DNA from: Trogon surrucura
Taxonomy: Eukaryota > Chordata > Aves > Trogoniformes > Trogonidae
Direction of reading: 5' to 3'
Assembly (NCBI GenBank): GCA_020746105.1
Contig: CM036642.1
Coordinates: 5,425,501-5,489,500, forward strand
Length of the DNA: 64,000 nt
Below the pieces are notes generated by a model. That model had not been told where the DNA came from. It saw nothing but the letters and a program-made list of their open reading frames with translations, and ran no database searches. Each line of letters starts with the position of its first letter. Position 1 is the first letter of the stretch. This document shows, piece by piece, positions 1-12,600 of this stretch. Both the position numbers and the translations under genes were made by a program.

Positions 1-661
1 TCCAGGAGGCATATGAACAAAGGGGGACACCACTGTTGCAGGGTGTCGAGGTGAAGAGTGGAGACTGGGGATTGCTCAGAGAGCCCAAGACGTGGAGCAC
101 GCCGTTCAGTTCACTAGTGATACGCTGCAGAGAGTCTGTCAAGTACTGGATTTTGTCTGGCTGGGGGGCAGGCTGTAAATCAGTTCTCAGATCAACTGGT
201 AGAAGAGAGGGGAAAAAAAAGGGGTCACTGGGGAGGCAAGGGAGACACTGCCTCCCCGACAGGAGGCTTGTTTTTGCTATGTGGTAACACTCTGAGCCAA
301 GTCTGACAGGCAGGGATTCAAAAGGCAAGGTCACACAGATTCCATCCCTCATCTGCCACTGCAGGCAAGAAAGAAGTTTTTCAAGTCAAGTGTTGCACAC
401 ACAGCAGTCCCAGCCACAGAACTGCCTCTGTCACCAATAAACACAAGTGAGAGCAACAGAAGGTACCTGAGAGGCAAGAGGAAAAGCCAAAACCAGCCTA
501 GAGCACCACACATTGGGCACCGCATTTAACCCCGCCAGGCACTCACGCTTAGGCTGATGCAGATCTACACTGGATGTGCTGCTTGTGTCCTCAGAGTTGC
601 TGAGATCGAAAGTCACCATCTTCTTGCATGCAGCACTCTTCAGTGTATCTTCATCTGAAAG
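1..661 (-). CDS. CEP164: CEP164 C-terminal exons (partial)
   Basis: Exon 547-661 encodes [21 protein letters not shown], aligned with the SDEGTL...KKAVTFDLSD block of human CEP164. Exon 1-195 is cut by the window edge. It encodes a helix with [20 protein letters not shown], matching the human ISSQLSSVLSILDSL helix, then NPQSP. The junction (one base left over plus two) restores a leucine codon. The terminal exons, which in human end in KVYRF, are outside. Confidence 0.93.
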
Positions 662-3600
662 CTGGGCAAGAGAAGGAAAATAATGCAAAGCAGCACATGA
701 GCTCTGGGTAGCAGGAGAGCGCAGCGAGGCAGGCACAGGCACGGTGATGCTGGTGGTGGTTACCTCCTCCAGCAGCGAAAACTCCAGCTGGCTTAGCTTC
801 TCTTCTTTCTTCTTCAGCAGCACCTGTCCTTTCCGCATAGCCGACTTCATCTGGTCCAGTTGCTTTGCTTCCTGCAGCAGATCAACAGCCCAGACAAGGA
901 GGAAAATGGAACAAGAACGACAGGAAATAAGCTACAGTAGTGGTCATGGCAACTTTGGTTCTCTCGCTTCTACTCAGCCCAGGAGACCACGCTGCTGGAG
1001 CAAATTGCTCCCAGGTCTTTGAGAGCACGGGAAGTGGAGCACGCAGAGGGCAAAGCAGACACCTCAAAGCAAATTCATCCCAAGGGAAAGGAGGTTTCAC
1101 TTCCAAACCCTGTATCTAACAGGGTAACAGCTCTGGTTCTGCAAACACAAATGCTCTCTATAAGCAGTGAAGGAAATTATGACCTTGCCTGTCTTCGGTT
1201 GGCTCATCAACATTCACTGTAGAGCTACAAACAAACTTGTAGCTGCGATGGATACCTGTCACTTCCTTGACTATGCAAAAAAAAAAGTTATGGGATTTCC
1301 ATGACACAGGAATCCCTTTTTCCCCTACCAAACGCTTCCTCCATTCTGAAGGTCACAAGACCTCCAACCAAGAATCAAGTTCCGCAATCTAGCAAGAGAG
1401 TGCTGGCTGCCCTTGTTGCGTTACACCAAAGACACAAGCAGGGACGAACACTGCATATTTATCATAAGACACACAAGATCTGATTTCCAGGAGGACCAAA
1501 CAGCCAGAGCCACCCATCATTGCACCTGCAGAGCCAGGCATCAGCCCCAGGGCTGCCGATCTCTCTGTACAGCCACGACACCCGACAGCAGAACGCAGGC
1601 AGCGCTCAGGGGCTCACCTCTTCCAGGTTCTTGCGCACGCCTTCCAGGAGCTGGGAGCTGTCAGGATCCTGCACCGTCTCCTGTGCTTTCTGCATGTCCT
1701 GGTGCCACTGCTGCTTGGTGGCGTTCAGGGCCGTGTGCCTCTTCTTCATGGCATGGGTCTGGCGCACCAGGAACTCCTTGGCATTCCTGATGGAGATGCT
1801 TTCTGCCGTTATGTAGCTCCTGACACTGCACAAGAGAGACAGGTGTGCTCCTGGCTTTGTGCTGGCTGCACCAGCCCACGGGCCTCAAGCAGCACCCTCC
1901 CCGAAAACAGATCATCAGTGCAACACACGTACACCAAAGCAAGTGTGTGGTGGGAATACAGATACTCACTGGTCAAACTGGAAGTCGCTGTCCTCGTGGC
2001 CTTGAGAGGGTGGGGACGCAGGATCTCCAGATGAGTGCTGAAGAGTCAAAACATTTCAAAAAGCTCAGGAATATGCACGGGAACAGAACCCCGTAAGAAT
2101 CCATTTAGGAGCAAATATTCAGAATGGCATCACCATGGTATTGCCCAAATCCCAAACCAGTGCCAGGGATGTTATTTATGTGATTTTTGAAACAGCATTT
2201 CTACTCCTGACTTAAGCCCTCCATTTGACTCCAAGGGCACCCAAAGATCCCACATAATAACAGACGGAAATCAGCAAATACGACTAAACATACTGATGAA
2301 ACCCTGGCAAAGAAAACCACATCACTACCTCTCAACCAAATTCACACAGAAGGAATAAAAGCTGAGATTTTCAAGGTAGTTACAGCCTCAGATGTCCAAG
2401 GCCAACACCTGCTTTACTCACAGCTTGAACAGTTTCTCTCAGGTCTTCAACACGGAGCTCCGCTTTGCTTCTTGGAGATTCCACCCTTTCTTCTGCCTCC
2501 ATTTTTTTCAAAGTCTCCTGTTTGCTCCTGACAGCTGCCTCCAGCTCACTGCCACAAGGAAAGGGAACAGTGGCAGCACTCCGACGTGACGTCCAGCTAG
2601 CCCAGTAACCGGCAACGGCGTCCCTGGTGACCCCCAGTCCCCAGGACAGCAAGGGCCACAGAGGTGCAAGACAGCCCTGGTACTGGGCATGCAGCGTGAT
2701 GCCAAACCCAGCCTCTGGCCGAGCAGGGAAACGCTGCTTCACACCATTACCGAGAAGCTCAGCTATCTTAGGCAAAATCTTTTCTTTGCATTTCAGTGCC
2801 CCTCTCAAAGCATCTTATTAACCTCACAAGACAAATGTGGAGAAGACAAATGAACCTGACAAGCCGAGGCAAAAGGGACAAAATTACATAGTGAGTTTAT
2901 TAATAGATCTGGAAAGAAACCCCAGGACCTCCGTGTGCTCGGCACGCAGTAAAAGCACCATTGTGATTCTGAAGGAATGTGTCCTGACATGCAAGAAGCT
3001 CAAAAGGTAAGGGAGAGGTCCAGGTGAGGTTACAGAGGTTTCCATTAGGAGCATCTGTTAGATATTCCATTCTGTTAGATTTCTTTGTATTAGAGGAAAT
3101 TTCTCTCACACAAACCTGATGTATTTTTGCAGTCGCTGGCTTCGGGTCTGCAACAAGTCCACCTGGGCCTCCAGCTCAGCTTTCTGGTCCTGGAGCTCTT
3201 CAAGAGATCTCCGGAGTTGCCGGATGGACTCAAGGAGGCTTGCATGCTCCTTCCTACTCTCCTCTAGACGGAGCTGAGAAGCTAAAGCAGCTTCCTAGAA
3301 GAAAAGCAAAAAAAGAAAATCTTTCACAGTAGTTTCCCCAACACCACAATAAAAGGCATACGATGTGCAGGCACTTGCTGCCCGCACAGGTCACAGGAGG
3401 TCCCGAAGCTGTACATGCACACACTAGATGCCAATCCTGGAAGGGCAGGACTGTTGTCTTTTTGGGAAACAGCTCAGACCTAATCAAACGCCCAGCAGGA
3501 CGGCACTCCAGGCTGAGGCAGGGAGGGATTTTCAGACTCAATTTAGAAGCAGCAGCTTGCTTTCTTAAAGCCACAGTCCACCGTGTTGCCCTCACCGCTC

Positions 3601-6600
3601 CAAAAGAAGAGCGGTGCACAACCCCTCCAGAGCCAAGACATACATACATCTCTTTCTAGCTCGGTCCGTCTGTCTTCATCCAGCAGCTCCTGCCTTTTCT
3701 TTCTCAGAGACTCCTCCTATACACACATGAGAAAGCAGGGGAGCGTCAGAGCAAGGGGACTGCTGATGCTGAGCAGTGTTTCAAGTACAGAGGTCAGGCC
3801 CAAAATATTTGAAGATGGTTGTCAGTTTTACTTTATTTCCCCTGCATGAACACACTCGGGCTCCCCTCCCTTTATATGACTTCAAGTGTGAGGTTGGGAG
3901 GATTTGCATTCCAGTGGGAAGAACAGCCCTTCGTGCTCAGCTGCAAGAACATTCAAGGGATGTTTCACCTGTAACTTGGATGGCAGCAAAAGCCCTGGCT
4001 GGGCCTTTCTGAGGAGCCTCTCTTGAGGAAGAAGTCGGGAGCACCACGGGCTGGGAAACCTCTTTGAGGCCAACAGGGCCAACTCACCTGGCCCAGGAGC
4101 TGCATGGACCTGGCTTTGATGTTCCTCGTGCGCACTTCTAGCTCATTCTCTGAATCCTGGAGTTTCTTCTCCTGCAAAGAGATGCTGAGCTAAGGAGAGA
4201 ATGGCACAAGCGACTCCTCCCTCATCAGGCAGAGCTGTGCCACCTGGAGAAACGACATAAGCTGGGAAAGCACAAGCTGCCACTTGTGTCAGCCTGGGCT
4301 GTAGAAGGTGCCACAGTACCCAGGCCACCCCCAAGCAGCCAAGTCACAGTGAGCTGCTAGGCGAAGCGTTCCCCTCACCTTCTCCCTGTGCCTGCGCTGC
4401 AATGCGGAAAGCTGCTCATCCAGCTCTGCCTGCAGAGCTTTCACCTCGGCTTCGTGACGCTGCCGGAGGCGTGCCATCTCACTTTGCAGGCCCTCGAGCA
4501 GCTCTGCCCTTTGCTTTCTCTCCTGTTTGAAAAACACAGCCAAGAACAGAAGGCCACAGTTTCCAAACTCCATAGAAGTTGCCTGTGCGGAGAGTATTTT
4601 GACAGCTTCTCCTTATAACCCCTGGCCAAATTCACTTTCCGCCTTGGCAACAATGCCCACTTCTCCTAGAAGAATTCCAGTTCTGGGAGTGCCCGAGACA
4701 GGCAGGCCAGGCAAGCAGCACTGCCCAATCGAGGGAGCCACCAGAGTGCCCTCCCAAAGTCACTGCTCTCGCCAGCAGTACCTCCTCCTCATACTGATCC
4801 TGAATCTGCGCTAGGACCTCCCGGTGCTCCGCTTTCATCCGCTCCATCTTCCTCTCGTGGTCTTTCTCTACTTCTTGGCGTTTCTCTCTCATAAGCTCAC
4901 TGAGCTGCAGGGATGACAGAGAGATGTTTCTCTGAATCACAGCATTGCACTACAGCAGGCTACTGAGGAAACAACCTCTCACTTGAGTGGGAGGACTCGG
5001 GCTCAGAGTACCTCACAAGTGGGAGCAGGCTGGGCTGTACCCAGCAAGCATCCCAGGGAGGAGAGATGCTGCAGGGGTGTCCTTTCCCCCTAAGGCACCA
5101 CGGACACCCCAGGCAGGGGACGTGGCCTCTCAGACCATGGAGAGAGAAGGAGAGCCTTCAGCAATCCAAGACAAACACTTGCCTCGCGCTCATATTCCGT
5201 TACGTGGTACGCTCTTTGCTGCAGTTTGTGCTCCGCTCTCTGCAAATCTTCACGCAGCTGAGCCTCCTCACTCCTCTGTGCCTCTGCTATGGCGGTTTGC
5301 AGGCTGGAAATGACCTGCCATGAAAGCCACCCACAGAGACTTGTCACCCTTCTGGCAAGATCCATTTAGTGCTCTCCTACAGAGAGCAAGCAGCATGGCA
5401 AAGACCAGCAGGTGCAGTCTCACCACCCCCTAACCTGGAGCACGCCCAAATGCAGAGCCAGACCAGAACCACATTTAGGAATCGGAATAAAAATGAATGC
5501 CACCCTCCCTGGCCACCTTCGGTGACAATGTGAGGAAAACCCAAACAGTTTACATTCTAAGGATGCCATCGTTTACCTTATGGTGCTTCTCTTCTGCTGC
5601 AGATTTCAGCTGCTGGAGTTCAGCTGCAAACTGTTTCTCTAGTTCTTCTGCTGCCTACAGAAACATGAGCAAGACAGTCTGCTGGAACACCTCTATGTGT
5701 GGAGACATGCTGTACAATATGCATGTGCAAATAACCTCTATCCAGAAGCATCAAAAAACCACAGCAGTAAACCCCGTTCAAACCAGATTACATACAGGAT
5801 GCCTTTACTCTCTGTATGCTTTCCCTCTCAGGAGATCTCAATGGATCTCAGTCATGCTGTGCTGGACAGACTACAAACTGCCTTCATTCAAGAAGTCCCC
5901 AGGCTCTCTGGAGCACTAAAGCAGGAGCCAAAGAGGTATCGTGATCTGATAAAATGGCCTGGTTTAGCTTGGCAGACACACGGAGTGATCCCTCCCTTTG
6001 CTTCCGATGCAATGTGGCCATTTAAATTACTATCAAATCACCAGCCTAATAAGAACTGGGGGAGTACTCCTCCCCATCTTAATGGCACCTCTAACAGCAT
6101 CTTTCTTTTATATTTTAAGTGAGCCATTATTAAAGCACATGCAGGTGTTCTTTAATCTCAACACTTTAGCACTGCCACGCAAGCCAGGTCAGCGTGAACA
6201 GCTCGGGTCTGATCCTAGCTGGCAGTGAAGATCTCACCTCCTTCTTTTCCCTCTCTAATCTCTCCCTGAGCTCACTCAGGAACTGTTTGTTCTCTTGCTC
6301 CAGCTCAGTCATCTCTTTCTGCCGAGCCTCTTCCATTTCCAGCTTCATTTGCTCCACAAAGAGCTGCTGCCTCCTCTCCAGGCTCTCCTCCTCCATCACC
6401 TGCTGGGACTCCCACTCTTCTCTTAGCTTCTGCAGTGCAACCTCTTGCTCTGCCCTGGTAGGTTTGCAACAGGAACAGAGACAGAAGCGAGTCAGAGTTC
6501 AGGACTTGACCACTAGATTCCATTTAGGAGCCAGAGCAGAAAGAAGACACTGCTATAGGATATAAGAAACCAAGAACCACAGCACACATTGACAAGTGTT

Positions 6601-9600
6601 TCAGCTAAGGCCTGGGAAATAAACAGCAACAGCAAAGCAGCCAAGTGGAGAACTATCCGTCAGCTAAGTAAAAAAAACAACAGAAGGTAAGTTTTCCAGA
6701 GTCTTCCTTCTCTGCCTCCTCCAGTTGTTTTCACAGGCCTTGAGAGCCATTAGACAGAGACATCTCCTCAAACACAGCTACGCTGCTGAGAGCAGCTACC
6801 CTTGCAGGTGCCATTGCTTTCACCCGCGTGCCCCCAGGCTGCCTGGTCCAACACTACAGCAACACCTCTCTTCAGAGCACTTGGGTATTACACATCTCTC
6901 CAGTAAACTGTCACCAGCTCCAAAGCAGCAGAGCCACTGCCATTAAAGCCCACCAGTTTTGCCTTTAGTGACACGCAGCTCTGCTGCACATAAAGCATCA
7001 GTTCTGGTACCTGCTACCAGCTATGAGGGGCTCTGGAGGGCTGGTACCTTCGCTTTGAGCAGCTGCTTGGTGGCATGCAAGATGCTTCGCTGGCAAACCA
7101 GCAGAGTTTGTCCCCAAGGACAGCAGCAAACCTTCTCACCTTATCTTCTCCTTTTCTGCCTCAGTCTCCGAAGCGATTTTGGCTCGCAGCTTTGAGAGTC
7201 TCTCGGTCTCCTCCTTTCTGATACGCAACTCTTCCTCCTCAGAAACCCTTGCCAAATCTTCTTTTAGAGTCCTGAGAAACAAGCAGCCAGAAAAAGAGTA
7301 AAAAAAAAGTGTCAGGAGGCTTTAATATCTTCAAATCGCCTTCCCAGGGCCTATAGGTCTGCTGCTGCTCCCACCAGCTGTGCCTGCCCAAGTGACACAT
7401 TCTCAGGGCCCCAGAGCGTTAATTCTCCTCCACGCCTGCAGAACCTGGCTGCTGACACAGGAGACACAGCCCCAAGCAAACTTCTGCAGCACAATTTTAA
7501 AACACACCATATCATCGTAGGTAGTACTCAGGTTTTCTTCCCAGGTAAATGAAATCAACTCCTATTAAATGAAAGCAGGCTCCCAGCCAGCACTAGTACA
7601 TCTGTAAGCTCTGTATTTTCACATAACTCCCTTTTTACTACTGCTTCATTACTGCACAGACATTTTTCCTTTCAGGTGTGACTTCTGTGGTTTTTTCCAC
7701 ATCCAGGACAGCGCTGTCATGACATTTTGTATCAGGATGCTGTTTCTCACTGGCCCAGTGTGCTAAGAGCATAACTATCAAGGACACCTGAAATAAAATA
7801 CAAGCCTCGAGGGAAAAATCCCCCCCAGGGAGAGGGCACAGATCCCAGCGCTCTTCCATTCCCCGGATTGCTGTCACATCTTCACATACTGGCTGGGTTT
7901 CACACAGACATCCATGCCCTATTCCTTAAAATCTTTTTTGGAAGTCCCTCTGTAAACTGTACAGTACCAGAGCTTCGGATAGTTCCTCTGGGGTAACCTC
8001 ATCCCCCGTAATCCTCCCATTTCCAGTCCTGTTAGTACCATTTAGCCCAAGATTTGAACAGCTGCCAAGTGGTAACGCTCCAAGCACTGAACTGGAACCT
8101 TTTCCCCGGCTAACCATAAGAGACAAGTTCTGAGCTTGGAAAACTGCACACGCACAGAAATCAGTGCTTGTCTCGCAGGAGATGGGAAAATGCTTGCTTG
8201 CCTGCATTGGTGAGAGCTTTCCTGAGGCAGACCCTGCTCTCTACGCAGCCCTGAGAGCAGACCACGGGACTGTCTGTGCCAAGCAAAGAGCCGCGTACTC
8301 CTTCTCCCCAAAAGCCTCAGCCTTTGCCCACACTCTGCAAAGCAGCACCACTTCTGAGGTGGTGGCCTGTAACAGCCCAAGCTTGCAGCCACTGGCAAGG
8401 AGATCACTGCTAGGAAAAAGGTCAGAAGAGAAAGAGAAGGGAAATGAATTAAAAAAAAAGTACCTGAGGAATTCTTCTTTCTGCTGATGAAGCTTCTCAG
8501 CTTCCTCCTCCTGCTGCCTTGCCTCCTCCTGGCATTGCTGAGTTTCCTCCTCCTTTGCTTGCAACAAACGCATTTTCTCTTGCTCAGGCTCTGCTTCCAG
8601 CTCCTTGGCTGGAAGGGTTTCTTCGCTAGGCTGGGTCCAGGACTGCTCACGTTCAATTTCTGTCTCAGGTTGGCTAACAAAAAGAGAAAGTTCCTTTGGC
8701 AAAAGGGCGGCAGAAAACTGAGTGATGCGAGACGAACAGCAACGAAAAATCTGAGCCACCTACTCTAGAAGCTTCACTGACAAAGGGACAGGACAGGCAG
8801 AATTCCCGTTAGGCTGCAGCCGCTGGGGAGCCCTGGCTGCTCATCTCAAGGGAGGTGAGGAACAGCAGGGCAGGTGGGTGGGTGAGTGGAGAGCACAGAG
8901 GCAGAAGACAAGCTTGCTGCAGGAAAGCACTCTTCACAAGCCGGCAGGGAACACGCAGCACTTACTCAAGGTTGAGTAGCGCGTTATCCGAGGTGGCAGC
9001 TTGGGGACACCCCCTACAACGCTGGCAGGCCCTCTCGCTGACTCCCAGAGACACTCAAACAAATCACACCGAGCCCCAGCAGCACTCAGGTCCCAGATAA
9101 CCTGCATTTTGGCCCATTAGCGCTCACCTTGCGAGGGCAACACGGTCTCACTTCCCAAAGGACCTACTAGCTATGAAAGCCTGGTAAGGGCTGCCAGGCA
9201 GGAAAGCAGATACAATCAGTGCCTGCTTCCAGCCCCGGGATTGGCAGCACGCTTTTGATGGACCAGGTATTCTTCTGCAATTGCAATCTAAAGTGTGCTG
9301 GGAGTTTGCCAGCTCTAGGCAACAGAAAGCCCCAAGCACTCCAAAAATTCACACCCAATCTGTTTCTAATTAAGTTTTTTTTCAGACAGAGAGCAGCAGA
9401 ATTATAAGGTCTGTGAGAGGCTGAAGGGAAAGGAGGGGAAAACGAAAATTAGTCTAGGAGAATTTTTTTTTTATTCTTTGCTAGTGAAAGCTGGAGCAGC
9501 AAGGTCTGTCTCATCCTGCTCCGAGACTGCTAGCATAAGGCAGAGGGACTTCGGTTCTGCCAGGAATTGGGGAAATAACAGCCCCAGCAATAGAGCCTTG

Positions 9601-12600
9601 AGTCAAAGAGGAAAAGATCACTTATGCAGCCATTAGCAAAAAGAACAAGACAGAGGATAGCGTGGTTCACTAGCGCTCCTCTGTAACGCTGCGTGCTCTG
9701 GGCCAACTGCAGAGATGCCTACAGAGGCTGTCATTTCTCAGGCTGCTCTGCAAAGCAACTCAGCCACTTCCACCTTTATTACCACGTTCTTCCTTTTGTC
9801 CCAGTTTTTGCTTAAAAAAAAAAAAAAAAAGAGATCCAGGTGACATGCATGCATTTACACAACTCAGCACAACCCCCAAGAGAAAAAGGGTGCTACTGTG
9901 CTGCTCCCCATGTGGAAGATTGCCTCTCCACCAGTTTGTCCAAGAGTGACACACTGCCTATTTTTTCCAGTTGCACCCACTGATCTCCCATTTGTCATTA
10001 GAAATCCAAGTCAGCACAGTCGCTTCCACAGAGATCCTCTGTCGCCGTGGAACTGCGGGTACAGATCTGCAGAGAGCAGCCACTGAGTGCAGCAATCGAC
10101 CGGCGCCTTCTGCAGGGAGCCCAAGCTCTACCATCCCACACTCTGATTGTATTCTCTCAAACCAACTAGCACTCCCAGTGACCACAAAAGTGATTTGTTA
10201 GGTGTCATTATTCCCTCCCTTCTCGGCACCACTCAGTGAGTGAACTCGGGAGTCTGCGTGATTGACCAACGGAGGGTGAATGCTTACAGCCTCGTTAGCG
10301 ACGCTGGTGAGAAAGAGGCTTTCCCAAGTACAAAGCAAACGGCTCTTTCTCCATCCCGCGGAGTCCTGTGCCACGGACCCCAAGGGCCGAGCTGCTGTTC
10401 TCGCCCTCCCCAGCACAGCCTGTTCACTTGGCACTCTTGCCAGCGAAACAGCTGCTCGGATTTGCAGCCGGAGACGCTCAAGCTCTGCTGTGCCCACCAA
10501 ACCACATCTCCTAGCGCGCTGGCTTCGCACACTAACTTCAAACACCACAGAGGGGAACAAAAGGGCAAAAGCTGTTATGCTTACAGCACCAGGGACTTAA
10601 AGCCCTTACGCTTTCTGCGCGGCAGCAAGCTCCTCCAGACTGATTAGGCTATCCGGCGATCCCTCCTCCGGCTCCTGAGGAACGGTCTCCTCCTGACCGG
10701 GATTTTCTACAGCCAAGCACTTCTCTTCTGGTGTTTCACAAGCACTTTCATCACTCTCACTTTGCAGCACAAGAGAGGGAACAAGAAGATCAGATTAGCA
10801 CAGATCAGAGTCTCAAGGTCACTGCAGGTAGATGAGACAGGCAAGAGGGGCTGCACAGCTGACTTTGGCCATGCCTGCCAATGGGACCTGCTTGTCCAAC
10901 GTGGGGCTGCCAAAGGCACAGCAGAGCTCCAAACCCTTCCCACCACCCTCCGGTCCCAGACAAACAGGCAGCTGAGGATTTAATGGGCATCTCTATTAAA
11001 ATACTGAATCCGTTCCCTGGATTATCCTCCTCTTTCCAGGTCCTTAGAAAACTTCCCCAAGATAAGTCAGCCCTGTCAGCAATACTCACACTGTTGCTCA
11101 AATTACGGATGGAAATATTGGCAGGCATGTTCACATCTACAGTCCTACTTCATCTTGCGAGTACACAGAAGAGAGACAATGCAAGCACAAGCTAGCTTTG
11201 CAGGCAGAGGGAAAGAGAGCATGCACAGCTGGAAAGCAGGTACGGAGCGATAAGGAGACAACTCCTGCGGGCAGAACATGTTTTCTGGGACCTTCACGTG
11301 AACAGCTCCTCCAAGAACAAGGCTGCAAATCCCAAGTATGCACAGCCAGTCACTGAGAGGGACTCAAGCTTCTTCTGTTCACAAGTTTTCCTGGCACAGG
11401 CAACACCTTCTTGTTTCTCAGTGCCCTAGAGTATAAGTAACTCCAGGCAGAGGCTAAGAATTTTGATACAATTCATCTACTAATGCCACACACTGCAGCT
11501 CTCAGAGGGGAAGGGCTCGTGAGAGCATGCAGCTCACCGCTCCACACAGTATTCCAACTGCTTTAAACAAGTCACCAAAAAGAGGCTGAAAATACCTCCT
11601 CTAGACAGTCTAGTCCTCACAGTAACCAAGGGTCTGGCAGCCAGCATTGCTCTCACTGGTGTTGGTTCACTCTAGAGTGAGCTCTCTGCAAAACCAGGGT
11701 ACAAAAATAGCTTAATGCTTACACCTGGTCAACCAGTGGCTTGCTCAAAGCCACCCCTATGGAAGGAAGCAGAAAAGAACTACTCACAGGGCATCTGGAC
11801 TCTCCTGCTACCAGTTAAAAGGCACCAGGTTGGCCCTGGGAGCCTTCAGCCACCAGCCCTGTGCAGGGAAGAGCTGGCAGCCCAGCATGACCAGTGCTGA
11901 CCAGGACTGGAGGTTGTCTCAGAACTCCCTGGTTAAATTGCAGCTCAGTCCTCCCTGGTTAAATGCCACAGGGCACAGCACACAATGTTAACAGGTTCAG
12001 AGCATGACTTTCGCAGCCCTGGAGAAAAGTCAGAGAGCTGCAAGGGACACGCGGCCAGCTCCACATCTGGGGCAGTCACAAGGAAATGAAAGACAGGCAG
12101 TTTTGCTGCCTACCCAGCCAGCACTCTGAGACAGCACTAGGAAGGTGGCAGAAGCAAGAGGTTTGGCTGGAAAGATCCTGTAGGAAGCTGCAGCTTCTCA
12201 GGGTGTTCTACAAGGGACACCTGTACAGGTTACAGTGACAGAAGCAGAGCAGAGGCAGACAAGAGAGGAAAGTCATCCAGAGCCAGAGCCATCCTCGCCT
12301 CCTTCGTTGCTCTGTTTGTACCATACCTCTCAGCAGCTTTTGTTCTTTTGCTTTGCTCTTCCTCTATACTGGCTTTGCTTTGGTCTTTTTCCTCTTCTCC
12401 CAGTTCCTGAGCCTGCAGGCAAAAGCAAACAGTGTGGAGTTTGCAGGCTCCCTCACCATCAAAGCCTCTCAGGACCACAGGGACCAAGAGCATCCACAGC
12501 CTGCTCTGAATGGCCAGCCAAGCGGGCCAGCCTCTTCCCCAGCAGGTAGCCAAAGGTCTCCAAGCCTCACGGGAACAGCGCCGACAGCAAAGCCAAGAGG

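Noticed and set aside
11090..11136. 47-bp candidate CEP164 exon with good splice sites
   Set aside because: Including it breaks phase: exon 12327-12412 joins 10610-10759 directly in frame, whereas this insert creates a stop.
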